From positions 620,001 through 684,000 of the forward strand of contig MU839843.1 in assembly GCA_030411725.1 (NCBI GenBank): a DNA stretch of 64,000 nt, read 5' to 3'. This DNA is from Echria macrotheca. Taxonomy: Eukaryota > Ascomycota > Sordariomycetes > Sordariales > Schizotheciaceae. Below the pieces are notes generated by a model. It was not told the DNA's origin. It did no database searches and saw only the letters and a list, made by a program, of their open reading frames with translations. A program made the position numbers and the translations under genes. Below are positions 44,863-55,632 of this stretch, piece by piece. The stretch's first letter is position 1; each line of letters starts with the position of its first letter.

Positions 44863-45507
44863 TGTCACGACCGAACGTTGGATGATCGTTCTCGTGGTCT
44901 GAATTGTGCTGGTCATTATCAGAAGCCTCGGGGAGGGGGTTGGTTGGGTTCTCGAACTCTCAGCGAGCCATGGATTCCTTCACCAGTTCCAATGTCCAAT
45001 GTCAACTCTCTCTCTCTACCAACGGACCATTCTCTTAAACAGAAAGGGAAGAGGTGTATTCTGACGCTTTTCAAGACGAGAGGAGCTCTGATCGTTCGCG
45101 GTTTTGTGCTGGTCTCGCCAGAATATAACCGCCACGTCTAGCCTCGACAGAGGCAGAACTGCTCGTGTTGGGCGCGTGCGATTGCTCGAGAGGCGATAGG
45201 TTACAAGAGACTTGCTCAGGGAGATGTCAAGGATGATTCCGTATTTCAGTGGGGTCCTTTGTGTGTATAGTACCCCGAACTTCTACTCTCTCTTTCCCAG
45301 CCTTCAATCTGTGAAGATTCAGGCACCCTGGTGGGCAAAGGACCGCAAGTGATGCTGGTCTTAGACTCATTATTTACTTGCAGACAACTGAGTCAAAGGG
45401 GACTCAGTCATGAAGATGACTGGAAGGCATTCAGAAACAAAGGAACATAATAGATATAGATAGGTGACCTGGCCCAGCTCCGGCTGGGCCAGTACTACCA
45501 ATTGACA
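44863..45507 (+). mobile_element. Probable LTR of a decayed Ty3/Gypsy-type retroelement
   Basis: A 645-bp segment begins TGTCACGACC and ends CCAATTGACA, so its ends are the short inverted repeat TGTCA...TGACA typical of LTRs. Directly before it lies TTGGGGGAGTAT, which resembles a polypurine tract, so it would be the 3' LTR. Near its right end is a perfect 8-bp hairpin GGCCCAGC-TCCG-GCTGGGCC (45473-45490 region). No second LTR, integrase or reverse-transcriptase frame is present. No 5-bp target duplication can be tested without the left end. The LTR could also be a solo or truncated copy. Confidence 0.42.
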
Positions 45508-45773
45508 CACAGTCTATTCCCTGCAGAGAACCCATACTTTCACACAATCCACACTCGCGTCTTGGTCACGCTTTCCGGGGAGTAGCAGCGCTTCTCTCAG
45601 CCACGAATCAAGAAAGATATCCAGACGTAATTGTCGCGGCCAATGGGAATCAGGGATTCTGTCCGGGCGAGGTAAAGTATAAAAAGGGGGTATCAGATCA
45701 GCCTCGAATCTTCGACCAGTCTAGCCTATTTGCCAATGTCCAAAGTCAGCTCCATCTGATGAGCACATCTACC

Positions 45774-48452
45774 TCAAACTCTCTCTCTCCACTCAAACAC
45801 ACTCTTACGAGATCTATCCCTCTCAAAATGGTTGCTAGCAGCCTTGGAAAATCCTTCCAGGATCCGGCCATTGGCAGCATTCGTCGTGTGTACCGAGGCG
45901 GCCGCAGATATCACCTCTGCGGCGCCCAAGCACTGTAGACCTCTGGATATCTCTTGAGGAGCACCGCTAGGGCGCGTGGTCCGCGGGGAGCTGGTGGTCT
46001 CCGCGACGTAGAGGTCCAGGCCAAAGCGAACGCACAGCTCTTCGAACGTCTTGATACCATTCGGAAGTCGTTTTATTTCTGGTATTTTGTATGCTCGTTC
46101 ACGGCCGGCTCCCCACGAGTTGCCAAGATGCTGGCCCAAAGTCCAATAACCATCAGATGGCTGGCGGCCACGCCACCATAGACCATCCACAGTTGACCTG
46201 AAGGCCTGTATCAGAGCGGTGTTGGGGCTTCCCGTTGCCTTCTCCGCTGTCCTCGCGATGTTCATGAAATCATAGACGAGAGGGACGACGTGATCTTGCC
46301 AGGCGTTGCTTGAAAGCGGATCTGTGACCCAAATCTCAAGTCCCTTGAGCTCGAGCAGGCACCCTCGTAGAAGCGCAACTTCCGGCACGAAATGAGTCTG
46401 CCCCCGGCAGGCTAGAATTCTGGACTGAGCCGCTTCGGTATCAAGGAAGTCGGATACGCTTTTGTGGATGAATGAGACGTTCCGAAACGCCCCGTAGAAT
46501 CCAGGCCCGGGATCAGGGTCCGTCTCGAGCAAGCCCAGGCAGCGGCTCTTCACGCGGCCGGCTATGTCGCGGGCAAGAATATCCTGCTGGTCCCAAGACT
46601 CTCGAATTGCGCAATTCTCTGGTAGGGAAGATGCATTCTTGGACATCTCGGCGAAATACAAGCGAAGAAGGGTGACTCCATCCGTGGATGCCTTGACCAT
46701 CCGGAGGAGACGGAAGCCTTCCTCAAGGTACCACGCCGGTTTGACTTTCTGAATCATCAACCAGTAGAGGGCTTCTAGCTCTTCTGGGAGGTCATCGAGC
46801 CTTCTTCGGAGATCGTCCCCCACATCGTAGTTCCCGAGCCCATCGAGGAGCGATTTGACCACGAGGTGAACCCACAAGAACACACCCGAAGCTTTTCTGA
46901 CGATGGCGTCTGTTAGTGATGCTCGCAGACCTGGCTCATATTTCTCGAGTGTTTTCATCCGCTCGTTATCCCCGAGTTTGTTGTTGACGTAGAAAGTGAT
47001 ATCGTTGAACGTCAGGTTTTGGAGGACGAGGTGTGGCAGACCGTCAAAGGCGTGGTCGAACACGAGAAGTGGCCGACTTGAGACGCACACCTTGACGTTT
47101 CCGCGTAGAGATATCCGTTTCAAGATGTCGGCAATTTCCCCGTGTGTACCTGCGTATTCGTCCAACCCGTCAACAAAGAACACGAACTTGAGGTCGAAAC
47201 GTGTCTGAGAGACCAGCCGTTCAAGCGCCTCGCGCAGTTTTGGCAAGTTCCAGTAGTCCGATAGGTCATTCGCATCCAGAGCCTCTGTCCCGGAAAGGAC
47301 GACGGGAATCAACTCGCGATGATTCTTGAGGCAGGCGTAGAGAAGCGACCGAATTAGACCGATCTGCGACCTTTGAATCTCGTGTCCGTTGTGCCAAAAA
47401 AAGAAACTGGCCAGCAGCAGCTTGGTCGAGCCCGCCCAGGCTTGGAGTGCAGCTTTTGTTTTGGCGTGTCGGACGAGATACTTCATGAGCGTCGACTTGC
47501 CCGAGCCAGCTTTCCCATTGATCCAGTATAATCTCGCCGAATTGTCGCCAGTGAGCCATTCGCTAAAGTTACTCCATGACCGGTCCCGATGTTGCGGCTC
47601 GGCGAATATCCAGTCGAATGTAGCAGCCTCAGCGTCGGCGATTTCAGTCTCCCGGTGGGGCATCACGGGAAAAGCCAGACTCTTGAGTGCGAGTTCTTCC
47701 ACTTCAGCAAGCCCACTGGCATAGCTGTTTCCAAGCCTCTCATGGACCCCAGGTTGGAGTGAGGGCGATGCCAATGATGCAGCGGTGGGCCATGCCGGGA
47801 GAGGCGTCATGTTGACTTGGATCAGCCGAGTCAGAATGTCAGACATGGATGTCTGAAGAATCTCGAACTGATCCTTTTGTCGCGACTCGAGGAGGTCGAG
47901 ACTCCGCCTGCATGACGAAGCCGTCAGTGAAAGGCCCGGAAACAGCATCTCTCCGGCAACTTGAATTGCCACTCACCTCAAAGAAACAACAACAATCCAT
48001 TGCAGCTCTTTTCGGAACCTCGAGAGCTTTAGTTCCAAATCTTCGAGCTCCTTTCCTTTCCACATCGCCTTCACGGTGGTGAGTATCGCCTTGCGTTTCC
48101 CTACAGGTAGCCCACTGCACGATTTGAGCTTGTCCAATCGGCCTAGAAGGTCCACGGCAACCTCTCCACAGCCCCGGATAACAGCCTGCATTTGGTCGCC
48201 TCCTTGGCCGCTGTTCATGCCTCCATCAGGTCCCTTCGTGGCGCCCAAGTGGGCACAGTACTTGGCCAGATCCCCAGAAATGACGCCGACGTTAGAGGCA
48301 AAACTGTGGATGAGAATCTCGGTGTCATTGTTGTGTTCAGTAACGCCCGTTGCCGATCGATGAATCTGAGAAAAGGTTCTGCAAAGCTTCTGGCCAAATT
48401 CGAGGAACTGCACGACATTTCCCGCAATGCCCAAGGCAGCCGTCGCCTCCAT
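45774..48452 (-). CDS. NACHT-type NLR/STAND protein with fungal N-terminal domain
   Basis: Two exons, 48452-47977 and 47907-45774, with a 69-nt intron (GTGAGT...ATGCAG), encode 869 aa. The N-terminus (MEATAALGIAGNVVQFLEFG) is the helical N-terminal domain found on many fungal STAND proteins. The NACHT NTPase follows: Walker A GKAGSGKST (about 290-298), Walker B FVFFVDGLDEY (about 400-410) and the sensor-like CVSSRPLLVF. A winged-helix-like region continues to about 690 (FIHKSVSDFL is a hallmark). Beyond it are about 180 residues with no WD40, ankyrin or TPR repeats, so the usual ligand-sensing repeat array is absent. These proteins are NLR-like switches in fungal non-self recognition and cell death. 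The effector of this one is not identifiable by sight. Confidence 0.9.
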
Positions 48453-49771
48453 GTTGATCGGTCAGGGCATCACTCATGGATTGGGCCCAGCTGAATACCG
48501 ATGGGAGAAGAAGTTGCATCAACCAAGTCGGAATCGTACCCCGCAGAAAGTCTTGTCGGAGGCCGCCCTGCACGTGCAGCGTGCTGCCGGGGCGGCTGTG
48601 GGAAACGCCTCGTTGCCTGCAAAACCGAGCTCGCCCAATCCGCGACCGTTTCGAGTCTGGCAAATCTGCAGGTCGTAGGTGACGTCTCCGTGGTGTAGAT
48701 TTGTTGGCCTGGGAGTGCGTGCTTGGCCGTCAGAATTGTTGATATATTGACTGTCGTTGGTGTTCGATTGTCCTTCTGCTGCTGTTGGTAATGGTAAGAA
48801 TCTCAATGGTTCTTTCGATTTACTGGATAACGCCGTATTTGTGCCGTTTTTTCCAACCCTGGTGAGCACCGGCCTGATACCGACCAGAATTGAGAGTTGC
48901 TGTTGTAGCTGTGTTGATTCCGATTGCTAGAGAAAGACGGAGGGCTGAGCCTTGGAGTCACAGTGACACATATTAATTAGCAGGACCGTAGTAGGAATGA
49001 AGCTGTGAGTTCACTAGGCCTTGTGACGAAAGGCGCGGGACCTCTATATATCCTTACGACTAAGCTGGTATAGGGAAGCTTGAGGCAGGACTTGGAAGGC
49101 CTGGCGACATCGTTAAGGAGATCGAATGCAACGAGGCAGAGCAGGATGCGCCGGATGGACTGGCAGTCATGGCGAATAGGATCGTGGCCGGCGTGAGGGA
49201 TCCGGGTCGCTTTCGGAAGACCATTTCTAGTCCAGTAATATGTAAAAGGAACAGGCCCTCGGAGTTTCTGATCGCCATACGTCTCTTTGTATCTCGAGTT
49301 CGAATCCTTCATTCTCATCAGTCTCTCTGTTTATTTTGCGAACGCGCGGGCAAAACGTCAACGGCACCCACCCCTGTAGAGCGCGCACTCATCGGCTGGG
49401 AACAGACGCGGAAATGCAAATACTACGCCGGAGAAGTTAGTAGCACGCGGTCGATAACCGTGAGTAGTCCCTTCCTCTGCCGCACCGCAACCACTGTTCC
49501 AGTTCCCGTGTCGTGTCGACGGCATGGTTGCCCTCAATCGTCCACTACACCGTGTCAAATGATTTCGCTGCATGCCGTTCGAGACCCTGCATTGTTCCAA
49601 GTCTCTGCAGGGTTACTGGGTGGAAGAAAATCGAGATTCCCAGGTTGACCCTGGCACCGTCCCTAGTAGGCCAAACCGCATGGCAATCTGTCCCATTTCG
49701 AGGTATGTCCGGCCTACGTTCCCAGTACGTATGATTCCGCCGACGATACCGAGCTGTCGAGAGACTCGGAT
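48453..49771. other. Upstream region of the NLR gene
   Basis: No gene could be supported. It holds the NLR promoter. Plus-strand frames starting near 49169 are open but show no splice-consistent protein. Confidence 0.4.
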
Positions 49772-50068
49772 ATGCACACGCCCAGCCACCCATTACACGG
49801 AGTCTTTCCCCCCCTCTACCCTGCTCCTGGGTTGTCGTACTGGGTCGCCGCCGCCGCCCGCGTCCCTAAGTTCCAACTCACCCGAATTACCGAGATAACC
49901 AAGCCAGGCCTCTCGTCGGCCGACACCATCGCCATCGCAGTCTTCGTTCCTCTCATCGTTCTCGTCGGCCTCGGATTTGGTGGCTGCTATTATCGGCAGA
50001 AGCGGCGCAGTGGGAGTCTCGAAAACGGGGGAACTGCCTCCGGCATACATGGAACGGTATCCCTTTAA
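49772..50068 (+). CDS. Candidate single-pass membrane protein, probably a 3' exon
   Basis: An open frame of 98 codons whose second half reads like a real membrane anchor: SSADTIAIAVFVPLIVLVGL followed by a basic stop-transfer YRQKRR and a short polar tail. Many fungal surface proteins have a Ser/Thr-rich ectodomain, one such helix and a short cytosolic tail. The first half of the frame (Pro-rich) is not convincing. I found no upstream exon with a signal peptide, so this may be the last exon of a larger or decayed gene. The assembly deteriorates about 150 bp further on. Confidence 0.3.
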   Translation: MHTPSHPLHGVFPPLYPAPGLSYWVAAAARVPKFQLTRITEITKPGLSSADTIAIAVFVPLIVLVGLGFGGCYYRQKRRSGSLENGGTASGIHGTVSL

Positions 50069-50249
50069 GGCCGTAACGACAGTTCGAGACGAGAAACACC
50101 ACCGCCAGTGTACCAGGGGTCTTCTGAGGGTTCGAGTTGTTCGTAACTGAATCTTGCCGGGAGTTGGGAGCGGGAAAACTGTTTATAATACCCGACGTAG
50201 GGTCCGTTGAGCGGTTTCGTCACGGGCGGGTCCGAGGGAGAGAGAGAGG

Positions 50250-50370
50250 GGGGGGGGGGGGGGGGGGGCGGCAAAACAACCCCCATGAGTAAGGGACTTT
50301 GGTGAATTGGTGCCAGTTTAAAACAACAAGGTTTAAAGGTTAGGAAAAGCACCCCAAAGGGGGGTTAACC
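50250..50370. other. Unreliable sequence left of the assembly gap
   Basis: A run of about 20 G is followed by a 100-bp stretch that is an ungapped, roughly two-thirds identical copy of the sequence right of the gap (50451-50550). Mismatches are of mixed type and cluster like base-calling errors. This is probably a badly read duplicate and not real DNA. Confidence 0.7.
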
Positions 50371-50380
50371 NNNNNNNNNN
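50371..50380. other. Assembly gap (10 N)
   Basis: Ten N bases. The run of C and GC-only sequence immediately to the right (50381-50451) is also low quality. Confidence 0.98.
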
Positions 50381-50450
50381 GGCCGGCCCCGCCGCCCCCC
50401 GCCCCCCCCCCCCCCCCCCCGCGGCGCCGGCCCCCCCCCCCCCCCCCCCC

Positions 50451-52287
50451 CGGCATCAGAAGCCCGATGAGTCAGGGACTTTGCTGAAGTGGTGACGCTG
50501 TCATCCTACACTGTTTAACGGTGAGGAAATGCTCCGACATTGGGGTTGTCCCTGTGTAACATTTCAAGACCAGGCTCCCGGAGGCTGCCACGTCCACATA
50601 GACGTATCAAGGAGGAAGGGGGCGACGTGGATAACATGGTATGGCGCGGATGAAGCCACGCAAAACCTCCGAGAGAAGAAGCTCGGAACTACTCAGCTTT
50701 TCAGGCGGAATTCCATTGGCAGCCTTGTGGGACCGTTGGCTGTCGCTGTTCCACGACCGAATTCCGAGGCGGGCGGAAACCCGATTTCGGGAAAGCCCAG
50801 GGCGACACGACGATCGCTGGGTCGCATCCCAGGCGGGACTGGTGTCTGGTGAAAGAAAAGCGGCAAAAGGGTCTTGATATTAGGGTCCTGATATGTCCTT
50901 CCAGCGCCTATGACGCTCTAAGTATCCTTTTGCGATGCTTCAAGCGCCAACCCCTGTCCGTCACACTTGTCGTCACTTCTCGTCCGCCACACAGGCAAAG
51001 GAAACGTCGGTCAGCCGATGTTCATGTCTCACCACCAGGCAGGCCTCACCGCTGGTTACTGATGACAGATGGATCTCTCCGAAGTTTCCGAAGGTGCTAC
51101 GGTCAGTTTAGCCACCACGAAAATTGCTCGCAGAGACGGACAACCAGTCGATGTGAGTTCCAGCCAGCTGGTGGTGACCTTCTCAAGATCGTGCACCTCA
51201 CAGACGCGATTGGAGCCACCGTCCGAGGCTATAAGCCCGTCATTCACCAACAAGGGTATCCTTCGGGCCGCTTCCAGAAGAAACACCGCCACCCCAGAAC
51301 GGACCGAGAACAGTGTCTGTGTTGATTAACGGGAAGGATACCCTAAGTATGTAGCGTCCTCTCTCTGACAGTGTTCTGGCTGCGGATTACCCCAAGAGTT
51401 GCTTCGCTTCATTGTGCCGATGACGATTGGGCGGGGAACCAACGGGCACGCGGTGCCGATGGCAAAGCACAGCTGCAGGGAGCGAATGCCCGAGTCTTGG
51501 TCGAGACATGATTTTCTTTGCCCAGTTCAGGGATCGAAATCCACGCAAATATGGAGAGATTCAAGGCCTGATCGTGGGTGATTGTCTTAGATCATCGTCT
51601 TCGGCCCGGCTGAGTCCGTAAAGCCATCCATTGAGGAGCTCTCTTTGTTCCTGTGGCGTCCCATTGCGAGCTGGTTCGAGAGGGAGCTTGCGCCGCCACT
51701 CTAGCCATGGTGGCAATATCGAACCACATGCGAGGAAAATTTCTATTGCTGAAAATTTTGAGAGCTGAATTGCTTGGATGGCCGAAGAGATGCCCGGCGG
51801 ACGACGGCGGTAAATGCTAGTCTGGGCAGTCGCGGAGGCCCAAACTGCGGGGAGCTCGTTGCCGCTTCCACTGGATGACTCCAGGCCCTTGTGTTCTCCG
51901 ACGCTCGGCGGTTGTCAACGGATTGTGACTGCTTCCGTGTCAGAAAGTCATATTCGGACTCGTGGCAATCATGATATCACACCTGTGTATCAGAAAGGAC
52001 GCCCGTCATGGATGCCCAAGCTGTGAACAGGGCGGTAATCAGGGTTGACCCTAGATTTCCAAGTGTCCTTTGCTTCGCCTGACCTTCTCGATGTAGCAAT
52101 TGATGCAGGAAGACGGTCCCGGGCGCATAAGTCTCGATGAGCTGGCATCGGCACCGCGGCGCCGACACTTGGAGTTTGAGCAGCTGTGCAACTCTGTCCA
52201 ATCAAAAAACAGCGCCTCAGAATCCAATCGTCCTCATTCCCTCCCAACATCTTGTCCAGCAGATGATATCGGTTCCATGAATATCTG
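50451..52287. other. Region right of the gap, without a supported gene
   Basis: No gene was seen in about 1.8 kb. Several frames of 60-160 codons overlap on both strands. The end carries the promoter of the first C2H2 gene. Confidence 0.4.
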
Positions 52288-52295
52288 TATATAAG
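52288..52295 (+). promoter_or_regulatory. TATA box of C2H2 gene 1
   Basis: TATATAAG lies 86 bp upstream of the ATG at 52374. This supports the chosen start over the in-frame ATGs at 52434 and 52542. Confidence 0.5.
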
Positions 52296-52373
52296 CGCCA
52301 GCAGGGACACTGACACCTCTTTTCGTCGGAATCCATAGCCCCTGCGATTGTTACCATCGGCATCACTTTCAGC

Positions 52374-53315
52374 ATGAGAATCTCACCGTCTGCCAGGGAC
52401 GACTATACCTGGAAACCCTTAGACGGGTCCGGCATGGCCTCCTTCGAGATCCAACTATATTTAAGGTCCGCCGCACCATCAATCAGGTCGACTGTCGACA
52501 GGCAATGTTCCCATCTGCAACCGAGGCCCCCAGTATATGAGATGGCCGATGACAATTCCGAATACTCTAGTGCCGAGGAGAGTGGCGATGACGACTTCAT
52601 ATACGAGAATCCGGTACCTGAGCGACGCAGGCTTGATCAATCTAGCCCCTTACATGGATACCAACAAGATCTTGCGAATTTCGCCCTACTCCTGTTCAAA
52701 CAGAGCCTGCACTCGAGGTCAGCTAGCGGCCTGCAAGATATTCGGTTTTCCCATCAAGGAGTCTCCGAGCTCCCTTGCCCGTTCTACCTTGGCAACCCAG
52801 CAAAACATCACGCCTGTCTGAAAACCAAACTTGGCCGCATCATCGATCTGAAGCGACACCTCTGGGCCTCGCATCGTCGACCGTACGACTGTCCCGTTTG
52901 CAATACCGTCTTCGGGACCGCTGCCGATTGCAACGCCCACATCCGAAGGAGAGCGTGTGTCAAAGCCAAGCGTATTCCCCTCGAAACCCTATCAGAAGAG
53001 CAACTGGATCGCCTTTCGATACCCAACGGGGAGAACCAGGAGACTGAAGAACAATGGGCATCCATCTGGAGGATCGTGTTCCCGATGGTCGAACCGCCGG
53101 AGCTCAGATACGACGAGAAAATGAGAGAGGTTGTTGCGCTGAGGCAGTTTTGGTCCCAGGAGGGTGGCCGGGTCGCCCAACGATTTCTGCAAGAGAAGGG
53201 AATAACTTCGGGGGAAACATGTCGGGACTTCAAGGCGCTTCGGGATTCAGCAATGGATATCATGCTGGACGCCTTAGCCCAAAGCGATGGAGCCCATGCT
53301 TCTCGAACGCCTTAA
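52374..53315 (+). CDS. C2H2-type zinc-finger protein, family member 1
   Basis: A single exon of 313 aa. An acidic, disordered N-terminal part (about 56-75, DDNSEYSSAEESGDDD) precedes two adjacent fingers. Finger one has long Cys spacing: CPFYLGNPAKHHAC...RIIDLKRHLWASH (Cys135, Cys148, His162, His167). Finger two is CPVCNTVF...HIRRRAC (Cys173, Cys176, His189, Cys195), a C2HC type. Next comes the family signature QWASIWRIVFP (about 227-237), then helical sequence. Two more genes in this window share fingers, spacing and signature. Nucleic-acid binding is likely by analogy; protein binding is also possible. The C-terminus is shorter than in member 3. Confidence 0.85.
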   Translation: MRISPSARDDYTWKPLDGSGMASFEIQLYLRSAAPSIRSTVDRQCSHLQPRPPVYEMADDNSEYSSAEESGDDDFIYENPVPERRRLDQSSPLHGYQQDLANFALLLFKQSLHSRSASGLQDIRFSHQGVSELPCPFYLGNPAKHHACLKTKLGRIIDLKRHLWASHRRPYDCPVCNTVFGTAADCNAHIRRRACVKAKRIPLETLSEEQLDRLSIPNGENQETEEQWASIWRIVFPMVEPPELRYDEKMREVVALRQFWSQEGGRVAQRFLQEKGITSGETCRDFKALRDSAMDIMLDALAQSDGAHASRTP

Positions 53316-54390
53316 AGCCATTTCTCAAGGAAAACCGTTCGGTATCTGCGTTTCACTTCCATGTCAGTACACGGCCTTTCAGGATAGATTTCTCTTAGAT
53401 TGGTGGGGACTACCAAAGCTTGAAGGTAGAATACTCAAGGGTTTGGGGACCTCCCTTGCGATTCAAATTTCGATTCCATCCCTGTTATGTCGCTGCGGTT
53501 GGCTTTCCCGTGATATTGTTCGTGTCGAGCTATCGAAAGCCGTTTCTGTCTGTGTTTCGGTCTGAAGTTCGCACAAGCTGGTATCCGGAAGTCCGCATCT
53601 CGTCCGTGGGTAATTAACAAAATGCGCCCAATCAATTCCGAGGGACGAAAAAGAACGCGCGAGAGCGAGTGGGCATATGCAGGAAGTTCCTGCCCCACGA
53701 TGAGCTTTTCTGGGAAAGGAGCGGAAGCCAAACGTCCCGGATTCAATAGGGAAGGCGCAACCTGGCAGCTCGGAGATCGGCCGGACGAAGCAGTGGGGCT
53801 TTGCTTCGATGCTGGGAAACATTCTCCTCGACTCTCCTTGCGAGCCAGAGCATCGGCACGAGTCCATGTCGAAGTTGTTTTGTACCAGAATCTGGTCTTT
53901 GCCTGTTCTGGGACCCTGGTCATGGTGTTTGCCTAGACGGAGAGTAGTTGTTGCCTAAGGATTTGAGATGGGACATCGACCAACAGAAAGCGTCAGCAGC
54001 AGGGTGAACCCGACGGGACCGAAAGCCGCCGAGACACCCAGCGCGTATAGACGCGTGAAAAAGGAAGGAAGGTGAAGAAGAACGTATTCTGAGCCAGAAG
54101 GAGATAGTGTAAGCCGAGACGTGTCAACAAGGGTGTATAAGGGTGTTCATTTCAAGTCTGAGAAGGGCACAACGTCCGAGCTATTGGGCAGCGGACGGTA
54201 GACGACCAATCGACGTTGAGAGAGTCAGCGAATCCGGTGAGCTGAGACATTTCTGCTCCGCACAATTACCGAAGTCGGAAGAAGCTGCCCAATTGTCAGC
54301 AATCCGCGGCAGGGTTTATCTGACCACCCCGAATGCGAGTGTCGGATAACTCCCTAGCTAGCTTCAGGACAAGGCCAGGACTGCTGAAGA
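53316..54390. other. Spacer between C2H2 gene 1 and the hydrolase gene
   Basis: No gene was seen. Convergent and divergent open frames near 53435-53936 have no motif. Confidence 0.4.
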
Positions 54391-54398
54391 TATATAAG
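54391..54398 (+). promoter_or_regulatory. TATA box of the alpha/beta-hydrolase gene
   Basis: TATATAAG lies 84 bp upstream of the ATG at 54475. The same octamer at nearly the same distance precedes the C2H2 gene at 52374. Confidence 0.5.
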
Positions 54399-54474
54399 AC
54401 AGCTCTCTATCTCTTCCTAGCTGTGTGTTGGAAAAGAACAACCATCCGGAGTCCCACTCATTGCAAAAAGGAAA

Positions 54475-55299
54475 ATGGCCACAAGAAAACCAGTCATAGT
54501 CGTTATTCCTGGCGCCTTCCACCGCCCGAGTCACTACGACCCAATCATCTTGCCGCTACGAGAGCAAGGTTACACAGTCATCTCGCCTCCACTGGTAACG
54601 TGCGGCGACGTCGATGTCAGTGCAGCCGCCCTTCCAGCCGACGACGCGAAAAGGGTACACGAAGACCTCCTTCCGCTGCTCGACCAAGGACTCGAGGCCG
54701 TCGTCGTCGCCCATAGCTATGGAAGCGTGGTAGCAACCGAGACAATCCGCGACCAGACCAGGGCAGAGCGAGCCTCCCGAGGTCTCCCGGGCGGGATTGT
54801 CGGCGCCGTTTGGATCGCCGGTTTCTGTTTCCCGACCCGGGGCAAGAACATCACGGGAGGGGACGACAAGATACCCCCGACGCCGTATCAGACTCTAAAG
54901 GTGTGTTTTGTTCCGCTTATCGAACGCTACAAAGTCAGCTAACAATTTCAGGATGGCCTGTTATCCCTCACCGAGGACGCTAAGCCTGTGTTCTACAGCG
55001 GGCTATCACCGGAGCTTGCCGACGCAGCGTTTACCTCGTTGTGCAAATTCCAGTCCCACGCTGCCTTCCACGTGTGCCCTGACTTCATCGCATCCGACAT
55101 TACGGTGCCAAAGACGTACCTGTTGTGCGAAAGTGATCAGGCCGTACCGCCGGCCTATCAACAAGTCATGATCGAGTTTGGAAAGTTCCAAAAGGTTGTC
55201 AGGCTGGCATCTGGACATTCCCCTTTCCTGGGTATGCCTGGAAGGGTGGTTGATGAGATTGTGCAAGTTTGTGACCAAGGTATCAGCGAGCAACTGTGA
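54475..55299 (+). CDS. Alpha/beta-hydrolase of the methylesterase-like group
   Basis: Two exons, 54475-54900 and 54952-55299, with a 51-nt intron (GTGTGT, branch GCTAAC, TTTCAG; phase 0), encode 257 aa. Motifs in order: VIVVIPGAFHRPSHYDPII (oxyanion loop), VVVAHSYGS (nucleophile elbow, Ser81), LLCESDQAVPP (acid, about Asp204) and ASGHSPFLGMP (His231). This is the compact one-domain fold of salicylate/jasmonate-methylesterase-like and related fungal hydrolases. The elbow is A-H-S-Y-G, common in that group. No signal peptide is visible, so it is cytosolic. The substrate is unknown: a small ester, lactone or nitrile. It sits between two C2H2 family genes, with no evidence of a joint pathway. Confidence 0.9.
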
Positions 55300-55632
55300 A
55301 TATCTTTTGGGGAAATACTAGACCTAGATAAAATCTGTTCAGCGTCGGGTGAGCCAGGGATGGAAAATACATGGAAACTCCTTTCAATGCTTGCTATGCC
55401 GTCATGCTTTACTGTCACCGAATGCTCCCCCTTTCCATCTCCCTACGGGCCAATGCCCTCATCAGAAACTATTGTACAATCAGCTCTTACTCATTGCAGT
55501 CTTGTTGTCCTCCGTCTCATGTTTGCCTTGTGGAAATTGCAATGACGGAAGCCATCCACCACACATTAGGGAGGTGCCAACAGGAGAGGGCAGCGAGCGC
55601 TTATGGGAGAATGCAACACATTAGCACAGGAA
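55300..55632. other. Spacer between convergent genes
   Basis: No gene was seen; 3' untranslated regions of the hydrolase and C2H2 gene 2. Confidence 0.4.

Noticed and set aside
50381..50451. GC-only runs right of the gap as a CpG-like or structural element
   Set aside because: They border an assembly gap and are best explained as sequencing artefact.
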